A stretch of 64,000 nt of DNA, taken from JAWSVE01 sp050789445. Lineage in GTDB: Bacteria > Pseudomonadota > Gammaproteobacteria > Pseudomonadales > Cellvibrionaceae. The notes beneath the pieces were generated by a model that was not told the origin of the DNA, searched no databases, and saw only the letters and a program-made list of their open reading frames with translations. The first letter of the stretch is position 1, and each line of letters begins with the position of its first letter. Positions 1-7,694 of the stretch are shown here, piece by piece. The stretch lies in the NCBI GenBank assembly GCA_050789445.1, contig JAILXR010000001.1, positions 3,038,001-3,102,000 on the forward strand, written 5' to 3'. A program made the position numbers and the translations under genes.

Positions 1-1545
1 ACCCGTCCCTTCAAACCGCAGTACTGCTTTTCCAATTGGCCATTGAGAAAGTTCAGTTTCAATGTTTGCACCGGTTCCCGTTCCGCGCGGATAACGAACC
101 GCGGCGGGGCCATTATATTCGTAGGCGGTGTGGAGTAATTGTCGGCATTCGTTTTCATCGCTTGGTGTTGCTATGACTATGTTGGGAATACAGCGTAGAA
201 AAGAAATATCATAATTGCCGGAGTGAGTAGGGCCGTCTTCACCGACAATACCTGCGCGATCAATGCCAAAAGTAACGTCGAGATTTTGAATGGCAACATC
301 GTGAATTAATTGATCATAACCGCGTTGTAAAAAAGTCGAATAGATGGCGACAACAGGTTTTTGTTTTTCGCAGGCAATACCTGCTGCGAGCGTGACAGCA
401 TGTTGTTCTGCAATGGCCACATCGTGAAAGCGATTGGGGAAAGTTTCTGAAAAACGAATCATACCAGAACCTTCACTCATTGCCGGAGTGATTCCAACGA
501 GGCGCTCGTCTACTGCCGCTGCATCGCATAACCAATCGCCAAAAACGTCTTGGTATTTTTTTGCTTTTGGTTTTGTTTTTTCGGCACCTGATTCTGCTAC
601 GGAAACTTTGGGGGCCGGCTCTAGTTTATTTAATGCGTGATATCCGACGGGATCTTTTTCTGCAGGTATGAAGCCTTTTCCTTTTTGCGTAATGATATGC
701 AAAAGTTTGGGCCCGCCAACTTGACGAAGACTTTTCAGGCAATTCACAACACTGGGTAAGTCATGCCCGTCGATAGCGCCGACATAATTGAAACCGATTT
801 CTTCAAATAGCATTCCAGGGGATACAAAGCCTTTAATATGCTCTTCTGTCTTACGAGCAAATTCCCAAGCGGGTGGGATTTTTTCAAGGACACGTTTGGA
901 ACCTTTACGCATCGAGTTATAAAATTTACTGGCCCATATTTTTGAAAGGTAAGTTGCAAACCCGCCAACATTTTTTGAAATCGACATGTTGTTATCGTTG
1001 AGAATAACCAATAAATCACTGTCAGTATGAGCTGCATGATGAAGCGCTTCGAACGCCATCCCAGCAGTCATGGCTCCATCACCAATAATAGCAACATGCT
1101 TTCTATCGCTCTTGGCCATTTCACTTCCCAGCGCCATACCGAGAGCCGCACTGATGGACGTGGAAGAATGACCTACGCCAAAAGTATCGTATTCACTTTC
1201 TGAGCGCTTAGGAAATCCACTGATTCCACCAAGTTGTCGAATTGACAGCATGTCATCTCTGCGCCCCGTTAAAATCTTATGAGGATAGGTCTGATGACCA
1301 ACATCCCAAACTAAGCGGTCGTCCGGTGTGTTGTAAACGTAATGAAGCGCGACAGTCAGTTCAACGACGCCAAGTCCTGCACCAAAGTGCCCGCCCGTTT
1401 GCCCCACGCAATACAAAAGATATTCTCGAAGCTGGTAAGCCACATCGCTCAGTTGTTTTTCGTCAAGCGTGCGTAAATCCGCTGGACTATTAATAGTGTC
1501 CAGAAGAGGAGTATTGGGGCGTTTGTGAGGAATCGTTTCGAACAT
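1..1545 (-). CDS. dxs: 1-deoxy-D-xylulose-5-phosphate synthase (N-terminal 515 residues, cut by window edge)
   Basis: Condenses pyruvate and glyceraldehyde-3-phosphate to DXP, the first step of the MEP isoprenoid pathway, in the cytosol with thiamine diphosphate. The reading frame opens with ATG at 1545 (MFETIPHKRP) and stays open to base 1. The conserved GQTGGHFGAGLG, VWDVGHQTYPHKILTGRR and GDGAMTAGMAFEA (thiamine diphosphate) motifs are visible. In the second half, AEQHAVTLAAG and the pyrimidine-domain GEDGPTHSG follow. The family is about 620-640 residues, so roughly the last 110 residues of the transketolase C-terminal domain lie outside. It follows ispA and xseB on the same strand, the usual xseB-ispA-dxs order. 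The 182-base gap after ispA leaves room for its own promoter. Identification is secure. Confidence 0.97.
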   Translation of the reverse strand, partial: MFETIPHKRPNTPLLDTINSPADLRTLDEKQLSDVAYQLREYLLYCVGQTGGHFGAGLGVVELTVALHYVYNTPDDRLVWDVGHQTYPHKILTGRRDDMLSIRQLGGISGFPKRSESEYDTFGVGHSSTSISAALGMALGSEMAKSDRKHVAIIGDGAMTAGMAFEALHHAAHTDSDLLVILNDNNMSISKNVGGFATYLSKIWASKFYNSMRKGSKRVLEKIPPAWEFARKTEEHIKGFVSPGMLFEEIGFNYVGAIDGHDLPSVVNCLKSLRQVGGPKLLHIITQKGKGFIPAEKDPVGYHALNKLEPAPKVSVAESGAEKTKPKAKKYQDVFGDWLCDAAAVDERLVGITPAMSEGSGMIRFSETFPNRFHDVAIAEQHAVTLAAGIACEKQKPVVAIYSTFLQRGYDQLIHDVAIQNLDVTFGIDRAGIVGEDGPTHSGNYDISFLRCIPNIVIATPSDENECRQLLHTAYEYNGPAAVRYPRGTGTGANIETELSQWPIGKAVLRFEGTG

Positions 1546-1727
1546 GGTTTACTTTTGAGTGCTTTGGGCAATGCCTGTTGATGTCTAAAAATAGCGCTCA
1601 CTAAGCTGAACTTGGTGATTTAAGTGCTAGGGAGTGAATTGTATGGTGAGAAGAGGGTGTTTCCTAGCGACTTTTTCTTTTAGCCATCTTTTCGTGATTT
1701 TTAGGGAGGTTTCTTGCCTGTTTGAGA

Positions 1728-2624
1728 TCAAGATTGCCTGTTGACTATAAAGTTAGCTAAATCTTTTAATGGCTGAGCGCGCTGATCGAAATGCGAATCA
1801 ATGATACCAATCGCTTGGTTATACAGTTCTTGGGCTCGTTTTTTTGCTTGATCCAGTCCCAATAGAGACACATAGGTGGGCTTATTGTGAGATGCATCGG
1901 CTCCTGTTTGCTTTCCAATGGCGTCAGCATCACCAACGACATCGAGGATATCGTCTTGTACCTGAAATGCTAGCCCGATCGCATGGGCGTATTCTTCTAG
2001 TGCGGATAATTGTTTCTCAGTCGCTTCTTCAGTCGCTATAGCACCCATGACGACACTTGCTTTAATCAATGCGCCAGTTTTGTATTGATGCATTTGTTCG
2101 AGTTCAGGCAAAGAAATTTGCTGATTAACAGCGGCTAAATCTATGGCTTGGCCCGCAACCATCCCGCTAGCGCCAGATGTTTTTGCCAACACACTGACAC
2201 TTTTGATTTTGGCGTTAGCAGACAGAGTTGGACAGTCAGCAATTATTTGAAAGGCCAGTGTTTGTAGTGCGTCACCGGCAAGAATGGCAGTGGCTTCGTC
2301 GAACGCGATATGACAAGTCGGAGTACCTCTTCGTAGATCATCATCATCCATTGCAGGTAAATCGTCATGGATTAAACTGTAAGTGTGAATACACTCTAAA
2401 GCTGCAGCGACAGAGTCAGCGCCATCAGTAATCTCTCCAACAGCGCCAGCGCTCGCATAGGCTAAAACGGGCCTGATACGCTTGCCGTTAGCCAATAGGC
2501 TGTAGCGCATAGCTTCTATTAATCGAGGAGAAGCAGTAGGTGAAAATGTGGAAATTTTTGCATTAAGGCTATTATTGACGCGGTGTTGATAGCGCTCTAA
2601 ATAGTCGTGAAAGCTGTTGCTCAT
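1728..2624 (-). CDS. ispA: Farnesyl diphosphate synthase
   Basis: Makes geranyl and farnesyl diphosphate from IPP and DMAPP, the substrates for ubiquinone and undecaprenyl side-chain synthases. The 298-residue protein has the usual length. It carries the first aspartate-rich motif in a DDLPAMDDDDLRRG block near residue 85 and the second as FQVQDDILDVVGD near residue 220, with the lysine-containing GKRIRPVL block near residue 47. The ATG at 2624 overlaps the end of xseB by four bases (ATGA), indicating translational coupling. With the DXP synthase downstream and ispB at 16180, three isoprenoid genes lie in this window. Confidence 0.96.
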   Translation of the reverse strand: MSNSFHDYLERYQHRVNNSLNAKISTFSPTASPRLIEAMRYSLLANGKRIRPVLAYASAGAVGEITDGADSVAAALECIHTYSLIHDDLPAMDDDDLRRGTPTCHIAFDEATAILAGDALQTLAFQIIADCPTLSANAKIKSVSVLAKTSGASGMVAGQAIDLAAVNQQISLPELEQMHQYKTGALIKASVVMGAIATEEATEKQLSALEEYAHAIGLAFQVQDDILDVVGDADAIGKQTGADASHNKPTYVSLLGLDQAKKRAQELYNQAIGIIDSHFDQRAQPLKDLANFIVNRQS

Positions 2625-2908
2625 TCGTTGAGATCACCCTCGTCAAAATCAGCTTCGACTAGCTCACCTTGCTGTTCCATCAGCACTTTTACTCGCTGCT
2701 CTGCAGACGCGAGCCTTGATTGGCAGTCTCGTGTCAGCTTTACCCCCTCTTCAAACGCTCTTAAAGATTCTTCTAATGATAAATCCCCGCTTTCCATTTT
2801 GGTGACCAGTGTTTCTAAGTTGGAAAGGGCTTTTTCAAAATCTATCTCTTTTCCCGAAGATGCAGAAGCAGATTTGGTGGTTGTTTTTTTTTCGGATCTT
2901 GTCGCCAT
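2621..2908 (-). CDS. xseB: Exodeoxyribonuclease VII small subunit
   Basis: Small subunit of the XseA/XseB nuclease that degrades single-stranded DNA and functions in repair. It is 95 residues; the C-terminal part, from about residue 24, is the helical-hairpin XseB domain (FEKALSNLETLVTKMESGDL and SLEESLRAFEEGVKLT), preceded by a lysine/serine-rich leader. It heads the xseB-ispA-dxs operon. The large subunit gene is not in this window, as is usual because xseA lies elsewhere. Confidence 0.95.
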   Translation of the reverse strand: MATRSEKKTTTKSASASSGKEIDFEKALSNLETLVTKMESGDLSLEESLRAFEEGVKLTRDCQSRLASAEQRVKVLMEQQGELVEADFDEGDLNE

Positions 2909-3296
2909 GTTTTATACCGTTAAAAGCTATATAGCTAGGTTAGTGAACGGGCTTGTCGTAAATTTTTTGGGGCTCAAGCATCAAAAATCAGAATAAGAGA
3001 ATGATGCACTAATAACTAACGTGAGGTGCTGTCAATATTTTAACGTTTTTTGAGAACTTAGCCGAGCAATAACTGAGATTTCTATTAATTGGCGATACAG
3101 CATTTTAGGTTGAAAAATTGCCTTTCACAAAACTGGTTGCGTCGAGATTACCGTCTAGACTTATTTTAAGCACTTTAAGTTTTAAGTCTTTTGACAGTAT
3201 CTACTCTTCATATCGATCTCAAAAAAAATCGGGTCTTTGGTTGAGGAAGTGGAGCTAAAGTCTTGTAGAAAAAACCAGTAGTTAAAGGAGTCATTG
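2909..3296. other. Divergent intergenic region between xseB and pomA
   Basis: This 388-base stretch separates the leftward xseB operon from the rightward flagellar stator operon and must hold both promoters. A TTGACA hexamer lies at 3191-3196, but no well-spaced -10 follows it. I found no convincing sigma-28 (FliA) site although the downstream genes are flagellar. No small gene or structured RNA is apparent. Confidence 0.4.
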
Positions 3297-4058
3297 GTGG
3301 ATCTCGCTACCCTCATCGGTTTATTAGGTGCATTCGCACTCATTATCGTCTCTATGTTACTTAGCGGCGACTTAGTTATGTTCGTCAATATTCCCTCCGT
3401 TGTCATCGTGTTTGGCGGTAGCGCTTTTGCTGTCATGGCGAAATTTGGTTTGGGGCAATTTTTGGGCGCTTTTAAAGTTGCTGGGAAAAGTTTTACAACG
3501 AAGATGCCAAACCCTTCTGAATTAATTGACGAAATTGTAGAGCTGGCTGATGCGGCTCGAAAAGGTGGCTTGTTGTCGTTGGAGGGAAAAGAAGTGGGCT
3601 CACCATTTCTGCAAAAAGGGATTCAGTTATTGGTGGATGGTCATGATCCGGATGTTGTAAAAACGTTGATGACAAAAGATCGAAAATTGGCGGAAGAGAG
3701 ACATGTACAAGGTTCATTCATCTTTGCAGCATTGGCGGAAATGGCGCCAGCAATGGGAATGATCGGAACGCTAATTGGTTTAGTGGCGATGCTTGCAAAC
3801 ATGGATGATCCTAAATCTATTGGTCCTGCAATGGCGGTTGCATTGTTAACAACACTCTACGGAGCCATTTTAGCGAATGCTTTATGTGGGCCGATTTCGG
3901 ATAAATTAAAATTGCGTGCAGCAGAAGAGGCTATGACTAAAAATTTAATTATTGATGCATTGCTGGCTATTCAGAATGGGCAAAACCCTCGAGTCATCGA
4001 CACTATGCTGAGAACGTATTTGCCTGAAGGTAAGCGTGAAACTGCAGAGGCAACTTAA
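3297..4058 (+). CDS. pomA: Flagellar motor stator protein PomA (sodium-type MotA)
   Basis: Inner-membrane stator subunit that, with PomB, converts ion flow into flagellar torque. The sequence follows the PomA family closely: a DLATLIGLLGAFA first membrane helix, ADAARKGG in the cytoplasmic loop, the APAMGMIGTLIGLVAML helix and AVALLTTLYGAILAN. It has four membrane segments and a conserved GQNPRVID near the C-terminus. A TTG at 3294 is possible, but GTG at 3297 is chosen because the AAAGGAG at 3284-3290 is then six bases away and the protein begins with DLATLIG as relatives do. Sodium specificity is inferred from PomA-like rather than MotA-like sequence. Confidence 0.94.
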   Translation: MDLATLIGLLGAFALIIVSMLLSGDLVMFVNIPSVVIVFGGSAFAVMAKFGLGQFLGAFKVAGKSFTTKMPNPSELIDEIVELADAARKGGLLSLEGKEVGSPFLQKGIQLLVDGHDPDVVKTLMTKDRKLAEERHVQGSFIFAALAEMAPAMGMIGTLIGLVAMLANMDDPKSIGPAMAVALLTTLYGAILANALCGPISDKLKLRAAEEAMTKNLIIDALLAIQNGQNPRVIDTMLRTYLPEGKRETAEAT

Positions 4059-4163
4059 AAACTATTTACTCAAATAGATAGTTTTTAATATTAAAAATTT
4101 TAAAAGTTAACTGAAAAATATAATTTTTACGAATTAAAAATTGCTGGATAGGGTTTTTAACTA

Positions 4164-5147
4164 ATGTCAGATGAAGAAGAGGAAGGATGTGATTGCCCCC
4201 CTGGGCTTCCGGCTTGGATGGGTACGTTTGCAGATCTCATGTCATTGTTGATGTGTTTTTTTGTATTGTTATTGTCATTTTCTGAAATGGATGCTTTAAA
4301 GTTTAAACGTTTAGCGGGGTCGATGGCTCAAGCTTTTGGTGTGCAAAATAAATTAAAAGTAAATGATGTTCCTAAAGGGACAAGTATTATCGCGCAGGAA
4401 TTTAGTCCTGGTACCCCTGATCCAACACCTATTAATGAGATATGGCAGCATACCGAAGATATTTCTGTTATGAGCTTGGAGACTCAATGTTCAGAGCAGT
4501 TTGATATTGAGCAAGGCGATGTTGATGGTGAAGCTGGTGTAAAAGCACGGATAAAACAAAAGATTGAAGAAATGATCGCTCAAACTGAGCGTGATGCTAT
4601 TTCTTTAGCAAATTCACTTCACGATCAAATTTCGTCAGGTGAAATAGAAATAGAAACTCGGGGTACACAATTAATTATTCGTATTCGAGAGAAAGGTTCT
4701 TTTCGATCAGGTTCTTCGGAGTTAACAGGAAACTATCGTGATGTTATGGAAGAAATACAAGAAGTCTTAATTGATCGGCCCGGAAAAATTCAAGTGCAAG
4801 GCCACACAGACAATATTCCAATTGCCACTGCTCGATTTAGATCAAACTGGGAGTTGTCCTCGAGTCGAGCGGTTTCGGTTGCACATGAATTAATGCGAGA
4901 TGATTTAATCAATCCAAGACGTTTTGAGGTGGCCGGGTTTGCAGAAACAGTTCCGCTTGTTCCAAATGATACACAAGAAAATAGGGTTCGTAATCGTCGA
5001 GTAGAAATAGTAATACGTCAAGGCTTACAAGATGCTTTAGAGCCTGATGATGTCGAATTAATTAAAAGTAGTGGTCAAGATATCTTAAAGGATTTGGATC
5101 TGGATCCAGAGTATTTATTTGATTTGGATGCAGGCGAAATATTTTGA
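4164..5147 (+). CDS. pomB: Flagellar motor stator protein PomB (sodium-type MotB)
   Basis: Partner of PomA that carries the ion-binding aspartate and anchors the stator to peptidoglycan. The N-terminus CDCPPGLPAWMGTFADLMSL is diagnostic of PomB, with Asp24 in the membrane helix (TFADLMSLLMCFF) as the expected ion ligand. A periplasmic plug/linker follows, then an OmpA-like peptidoglycan-binding domain at about residues 155-290 (QVQGHTDNIPI and NRRVEIVI). The 327-residue length is normal. It is 105 bases after pomA and forms an operon with it and the PilZ gene. Confidence 0.95.
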   Translation: MSDEEEEGCDCPPGLPAWMGTFADLMSLLMCFFVLLLSFSEMDALKFKRLAGSMAQAFGVQNKLKVNDVPKGTSIIAQEFSPGTPDPTPINEIWQHTEDISVMSLETQCSEQFDIEQGDVDGEAGVKARIKQKIEEMIAQTERDAISLANSLHDQISSGEIEIETRGTQLIIRIREKGSFRSGSSELTGNYRDVMEEIQEVLIDRPGKIQVQGHTDNIPIATARFRSNWELSSSRAVSVAHELMRDDLINPRRFEVAGFAETVPLVPNDTQENRVRNRRVEIVIRQGLQDALEPDDVELIKSSGQDILKDLDLDPEYLFDLDAGEIF

Positions 5148-5195
5148 TGGCTGAATATTTTACTTTATGAATCATGCCTGAATCAGGAATTTAAT

Positions 5196-5768
5196 ATGAC
5201 AGTAGAGCGTAGACGTTTTTTTAGAATTAATGACACGGTGGGCGTTGCTTACCGTATTTTAAGTCAAGACGAAGTTGACTCTCAAGATTCGGGTAAAAAC
5301 CAGCAAGCCAATGTGTTTGGTATCATCAATGATTATGAAATTGAAATTTCAGACTTGCTAGTAAAGCTAAGAGGAACGGATCCATTATTAGAAGAAGTTT
5401 TATCGGCAATCAATAAAAAAATAAATGGTGTTATCGATCATTTAGAAATGGAAAATCGATTAATACAGCGCTTAGCTCACAAAAGCCACGAGGTGAATAT
5501 TAGCGCATGCGGCATTGCGTTTATGGCAGACAATCAACTTCAAGTTGGCCAGTCTTTAAGTTTAGATATTGTTTTGCATCCCAGCGAAAGGCATGTGTTT
5601 ACCTTTGGACGAGTAGTGGGTGTTGAAAGCAGTGAAGACGAGAGAAGTTGTTATGTTAGGTTGAATTTTTACAATATGTCTTCTAATGCTCAAGAAACAT
5701 TAATACAACACATTGTTCAACGCCAAGGGGCGTTACTTCGTGATAATAAACCTGTGTTGCGAAGTTAA
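5196..5768 (+). CDS. PilZ-domain protein with a helical insertion, third gene of the stator operon
   Basis: Probable c-di-GMP receptor. The two PilZ signature elements are present but far apart: the RxxxR motif is in ERRRFFRIN at residues 5-11, and the N-x-S-x-x-G motif is NISACG at 101-106. About 75 mostly helical, charged residues lie between them. The following strands (LSLDIVLHP, FTFGRVVGVE, YVRLNFYNM) complete a PilZ barrel. The gene is 48 bases after pomB and directly upstream of two small RNAs, so a role in linking c-di-GMP to motility is a reasonable inference. Its function is not known from sequence. Confidence 0.8.
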   Translation: MTVERRRFFRINDTVGVAYRILSQDEVDSQDSGKNQQANVFGIINDYEIEISDLLVKLRGTDPLLEEVLSAINKKINGVIDHLEMENRLIQRLAHKSHEVNISACGIAFMADNQLQVGQSLSLDIVLHPSERHVFTFGRVVGVESSEDERSCYVRLNFYNMSSNAQETLIQHIVQRQGALLRDNKPVLRS

Positions 5769-5911
5769 TTCTAGGTCTAGCTAATGAAACATTTTTCTAC
5801 GGTTTTCTGTGTGAATCTTGGTCTTGATAAGAATTCACGATAGAAGATTACTCATCTCACCATCAATTATCACAATATAGACATCTTTACCTTCTATAGT
5901 CTTACAGTGCG

Positions 5912-5979
5912 TGTGAGCAATTTCGTACGTTTGCAGCAGAGCTTGGCCAGTTTTCATGACAGGGCTAACTGTTGATAAT
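5912..5979 (+). promoter_or_regulatory. GacA-type upstream activating box and promoter of small RNA 1
   Basis: Bases 5912-5929 (TGTGAGCAATTTCGTACG) match the known GacA box TGTAAGNNATNNCTTACA at 11 of 14 defined positions. A -35-like TTTTCA at 5951-5956 and a -10 GATAAT at 5974-5979 follow with a 17-base spacer. The box centre would be about 65 bases before a start near 5986, as in Pseudomonas rsmY/rsmZ promoters. The second small RNA has exactly the same geometry. Confidence 0.75.
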
Positions 5980-5985
5980 GTCTCT

Positions 5986-6097
5986 CGCTCGGATGCACAT
6001 CTAAAGGATGGCGACACGGATGTCGACATGGATGTAAGGATGATAGGACTCATCCTGTGAGTTGAACCCGCTACTGGAAACGGTAGCGGGTTTTTTT
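5986..6097 (+). ncRNA. RsmY/RsmZ/CsrB-type regulatory small RNA 1
   Basis: Predicted RNA of about 112 bases that would bind and titrate CsrA/RsmA. Seven GGA triplets occur at 5991, 6006, 6018, 6030, 6038, 6046 and 6076. Several sit in hairpin loops: CGACA-CGGA-TGTCG at 6012-6025, AGGATGA-TAGGAC-TCATCCT at 6037-6056, and one in the terminator loop. This hairpin-loop GGA pattern is the hallmark of RsmA/CsrA sponges. The 5' end is inferred from the promoter and the 3' end from the terminator. The nearest RNA family is a judgement from motifs, not a covariance search. Confidence 0.75.
6065..6097 (+). terminator. Rho-independent terminator of small RNA 1
   Basis: Stem AACCCGCTAC (6065-6074) pairs with GTAGCGGGTT (6083-6092) and runs into a T7 tract. 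The loop carries a GGA. Confidence 0.9.
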
Positions 6098-6261
6098 GTG
6101 ATTGCTCAGAATTTGAAGTTAAAGAAGCTATCGGTGCCTAGCAAGTAGAGTGTTAAAACGGATTTAATATATTTGTCTATTTGATCTCTATTCGGCCCTT
6201 CCTGTTAACTTGTTGATATTTAAAGGATAAGTGTCTTAGTCGGAATGCTGATATATATTTT

Positions 6262-6329
6262 TGTGAGATATCTCCTACAAGTCTACCAGCATTCGGCCAC
6301 TTCTCAGTCGCCGCTTAAATAGGAATAAT
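6262..6329 (+). promoter_or_regulatory. GacA-type upstream activating box and promoter of small RNA 2
   Basis: Bases 6262-6279 (TGTGAGATATCTCCTACA) match the GacA box at 12 of 14 defined positions. TTCTCA at 6301-6306 and AATAAT at 6324-6329 form a promoter with a 17-base spacer. Box-to-promoter spacing is identical to that of small RNA 1, and each element lies exactly 350 bases after its counterpart. Confidence 0.75.
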
Positions 6330-6335
6330 AGCACC

Positions 6336-6458
6336 ACGTTCAAGGAAGCAACTGCATGGACGCCGGGCAACGGAATGTAATGGATTTAGCCCGAATGCTC
6401 ATAGGGCAGTGGGCCAACCTGTTAAAACCTCACTAGAGTTTTCTCTAGCGGGGTTTTT
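6336..6458 (+). ncRNA. RsmY/RsmZ/CsrB-type regulatory small RNA 2
   Basis: Predicted RNA of about 123 bases. GGA triplets occur at 6344, 6358, 6372 and 6382. The last two are in the loop of a CGGGC/GCCCG stem (6364-6368 with 6389-6393). It ends in its own terminator. It has fewer GGA hairpins than small RNA 1 and is not a recent copy of it outside the promoter, so the CsrA/RsmA-sponge call rests partly on the shared GacA-type promoter. Confidence 0.65.
6424..6457 (+). terminator. Rho-independent terminator of small RNA 2
   Basis: AAACCTCACTAGAG pairs with CTCTAGCGGGGTTT with one mismatch and one G-U pair, followed by a T tract at 6454-6459. Confidence 0.85.
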
Positions 6459-6459
6459 T

Positions 6460-6921
6460 AGTATTTGGCTTTCTGAAAGTTACCAATAAAGACTTTGTCT
6501 AATTAACAGAATTGGAATGTTGACTCATTAGCTATGTTGGTTAATCATTCAGCCACACATTGCCTGATAGCCGTGTTATTTGCATTTCAAGAGACGCATA
6601 CCTACTACGAATATTGTTCCTGTTTAAATGAGTTAAAAGCTATTTGAGGGTGAACCGCATTCAATAATCTAATTATTTCGAAACAGCTAGATTATATTCT
6701 TTCCAAGTTTTTGGTGTGTTTGCATCGATCGTACCAGCTACTTCTTTGCGTTTCTTTATGGCGCTACTCTTCTTACTTTCTAGCTTGTGTTAGCCTCACG
6801 TTCATAGGCTTGCCTTGTATACATTGCGTGCCATCTACCTAACTTTTTAATGTGTTTTAGTTCCTTGTTAGTTTCTCTGAATAATTATAATGATCAGCCG
6901 TCAAGAAATGAGGGTGAGTAA
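6460..6921. other. Intergenic region upstream of the HNH gene
   Basis: About 460 AT-rich bases with no supportable protein gene. A perfect -10 TATAAT lies at 6886-6891, with a TTGTTA at 6865-6870 (15-base spacer), 30 bases before the HNH start codon; this is a plausible but sub-optimally spaced promoter. I see no third GGA-rich RNA and no GacA box here. Confidence 0.35.
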
Positions 6922-7485
6922 ATGGAAGCTAGAATTTTAAGATTAAATATAGCGGGTCAACCCGTAGAGTGGCTTCACTGGAAAGAAGCTGTTTGTTTAC
7001 ATGCGAGAAATATGGTGGCATGGAGTTTAGGCGGTATTGCTAGAGAGGTAGCCGGAGGGCATTGTCGTCAAACGGGGCTACAGTCTTCAATGGATTTACC
7101 TGCGATTATTGCCTGTGGTGGTAATCGCATTCAGCAAATGCGTATCAATCCATTATTAACAAATTCTGCTTTGTTTGCTCGTGATGATCATCAATGTTTG
7201 TATTGTGGTAAATGGTTTGAATCGTTAGACCTGTCTCGAGATCATGTTATTCCAACAAGCCGCGGAGGAAAGGATCGGTGGGAAAATGTTGTCACTGCTT
7301 GTCGACGCTGTAATCAACATAAAGGTGATCGGTTATTGTCGGAAATTAATTTGGAGTTGATGGCTTTACCTTATCGGCCTAATTATGCCGAATACTTGGC
7401 GCTAACAAATAATAAAAGAATTCGTGACGATCAATTTAATTTTCTTCGCCCGCAATTTTCAAAAAATAGCCGTTTTGTGCAGTAG
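6922..7485 (+). CDS. HNH endonuclease family protein
   Basis: A 187-residue protein with an HNH nuclease domain at about residues 85-140. The zinc-binding pairs are CLYC (92, 95) and CRRC (127, 130). The catalytic region has DHVIPTSRGG with His108, then W120-EN-V, and N131 after the second pair. The N-terminal 80 residues carry a conserved WLHWKEAV element typical of a chromosomal HNH family common in gammaproteobacteria, whose role is not established. A strong GAGGGTGAG ribosome site precedes the ATG. No restriction or prophage genes are nearby, so a defence role is not supported. Confidence 0.85.
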   Translation: MEARILRLNIAGQPVEWLHWKEAVCLHARNMVAWSLGGIAREVAGGHCRQTGLQSSMDLPAIIACGGNRIQQMRINPLLTNSALFARDDHQCLYCGKWFESLDLSRDHVIPTSRGGKDRWENVVTACRRCNQHKGDRLLSEINLELMALPYRPNYAEYLALTNNKRIRDDQFNFLRPQFSKNSRFVQ

Positions 7486-7694
7486 ATTATTTTTTAGTAT
7501 TTTTTTGAGGTTGAGTGGATAAATTTTGTTGAGGATAATCGTTTTGTTCATGCTGTGTTTGAAATTGAATCAGTAAGCGTCTTACTTTTCGGATTAGTGT
7601 TCCCTTCATCGCTTTTGTCGATCATTTTCAATTTTTTCGTGCCTATGAATTATGTGGCATGCTATCCTCTAAATATTATTACGTTAGGTTCTTC

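Noticed and set aside
434..640. Plus-strand open frame inside dxs
   Set aside because: Shadow of the dxs coding frame, which shows clear family motifs on the other strand.
2607..2996. Plus-strand open frame of 129 codons over xseB
   Set aside because: Antisense shadow of xseB; serine-rich composition is typical of reversed coding sequence.
3180..3296. Sigma-28 promoter for pomAB
   Set aside because: A TTAAGTTT occurs near 3175 but no GCCGATAA-like element follows at the right distance.
5835..6053. Minus-strand open frame of 72 codons
   Set aside because: It lies across the promoter and body of the first small RNA, has no ribosome site and resembles no protein.
6301..6420. Short resemblances to RNase P RNA (CAGTCGCCGCTT near 6306 and CATAGGGCAG near 6400)
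   Set aside because: The segment is too short for RNase P RNA, the conserved core between these pieces is missing, and the GacA-box/promoter/terminator layout explains it better.
6922..7485. HNH gene as part of a restriction or phage-defence module
   Set aside because: No methylase, helicase or phage genes nearby; the HNH family is a common chromosomal one.
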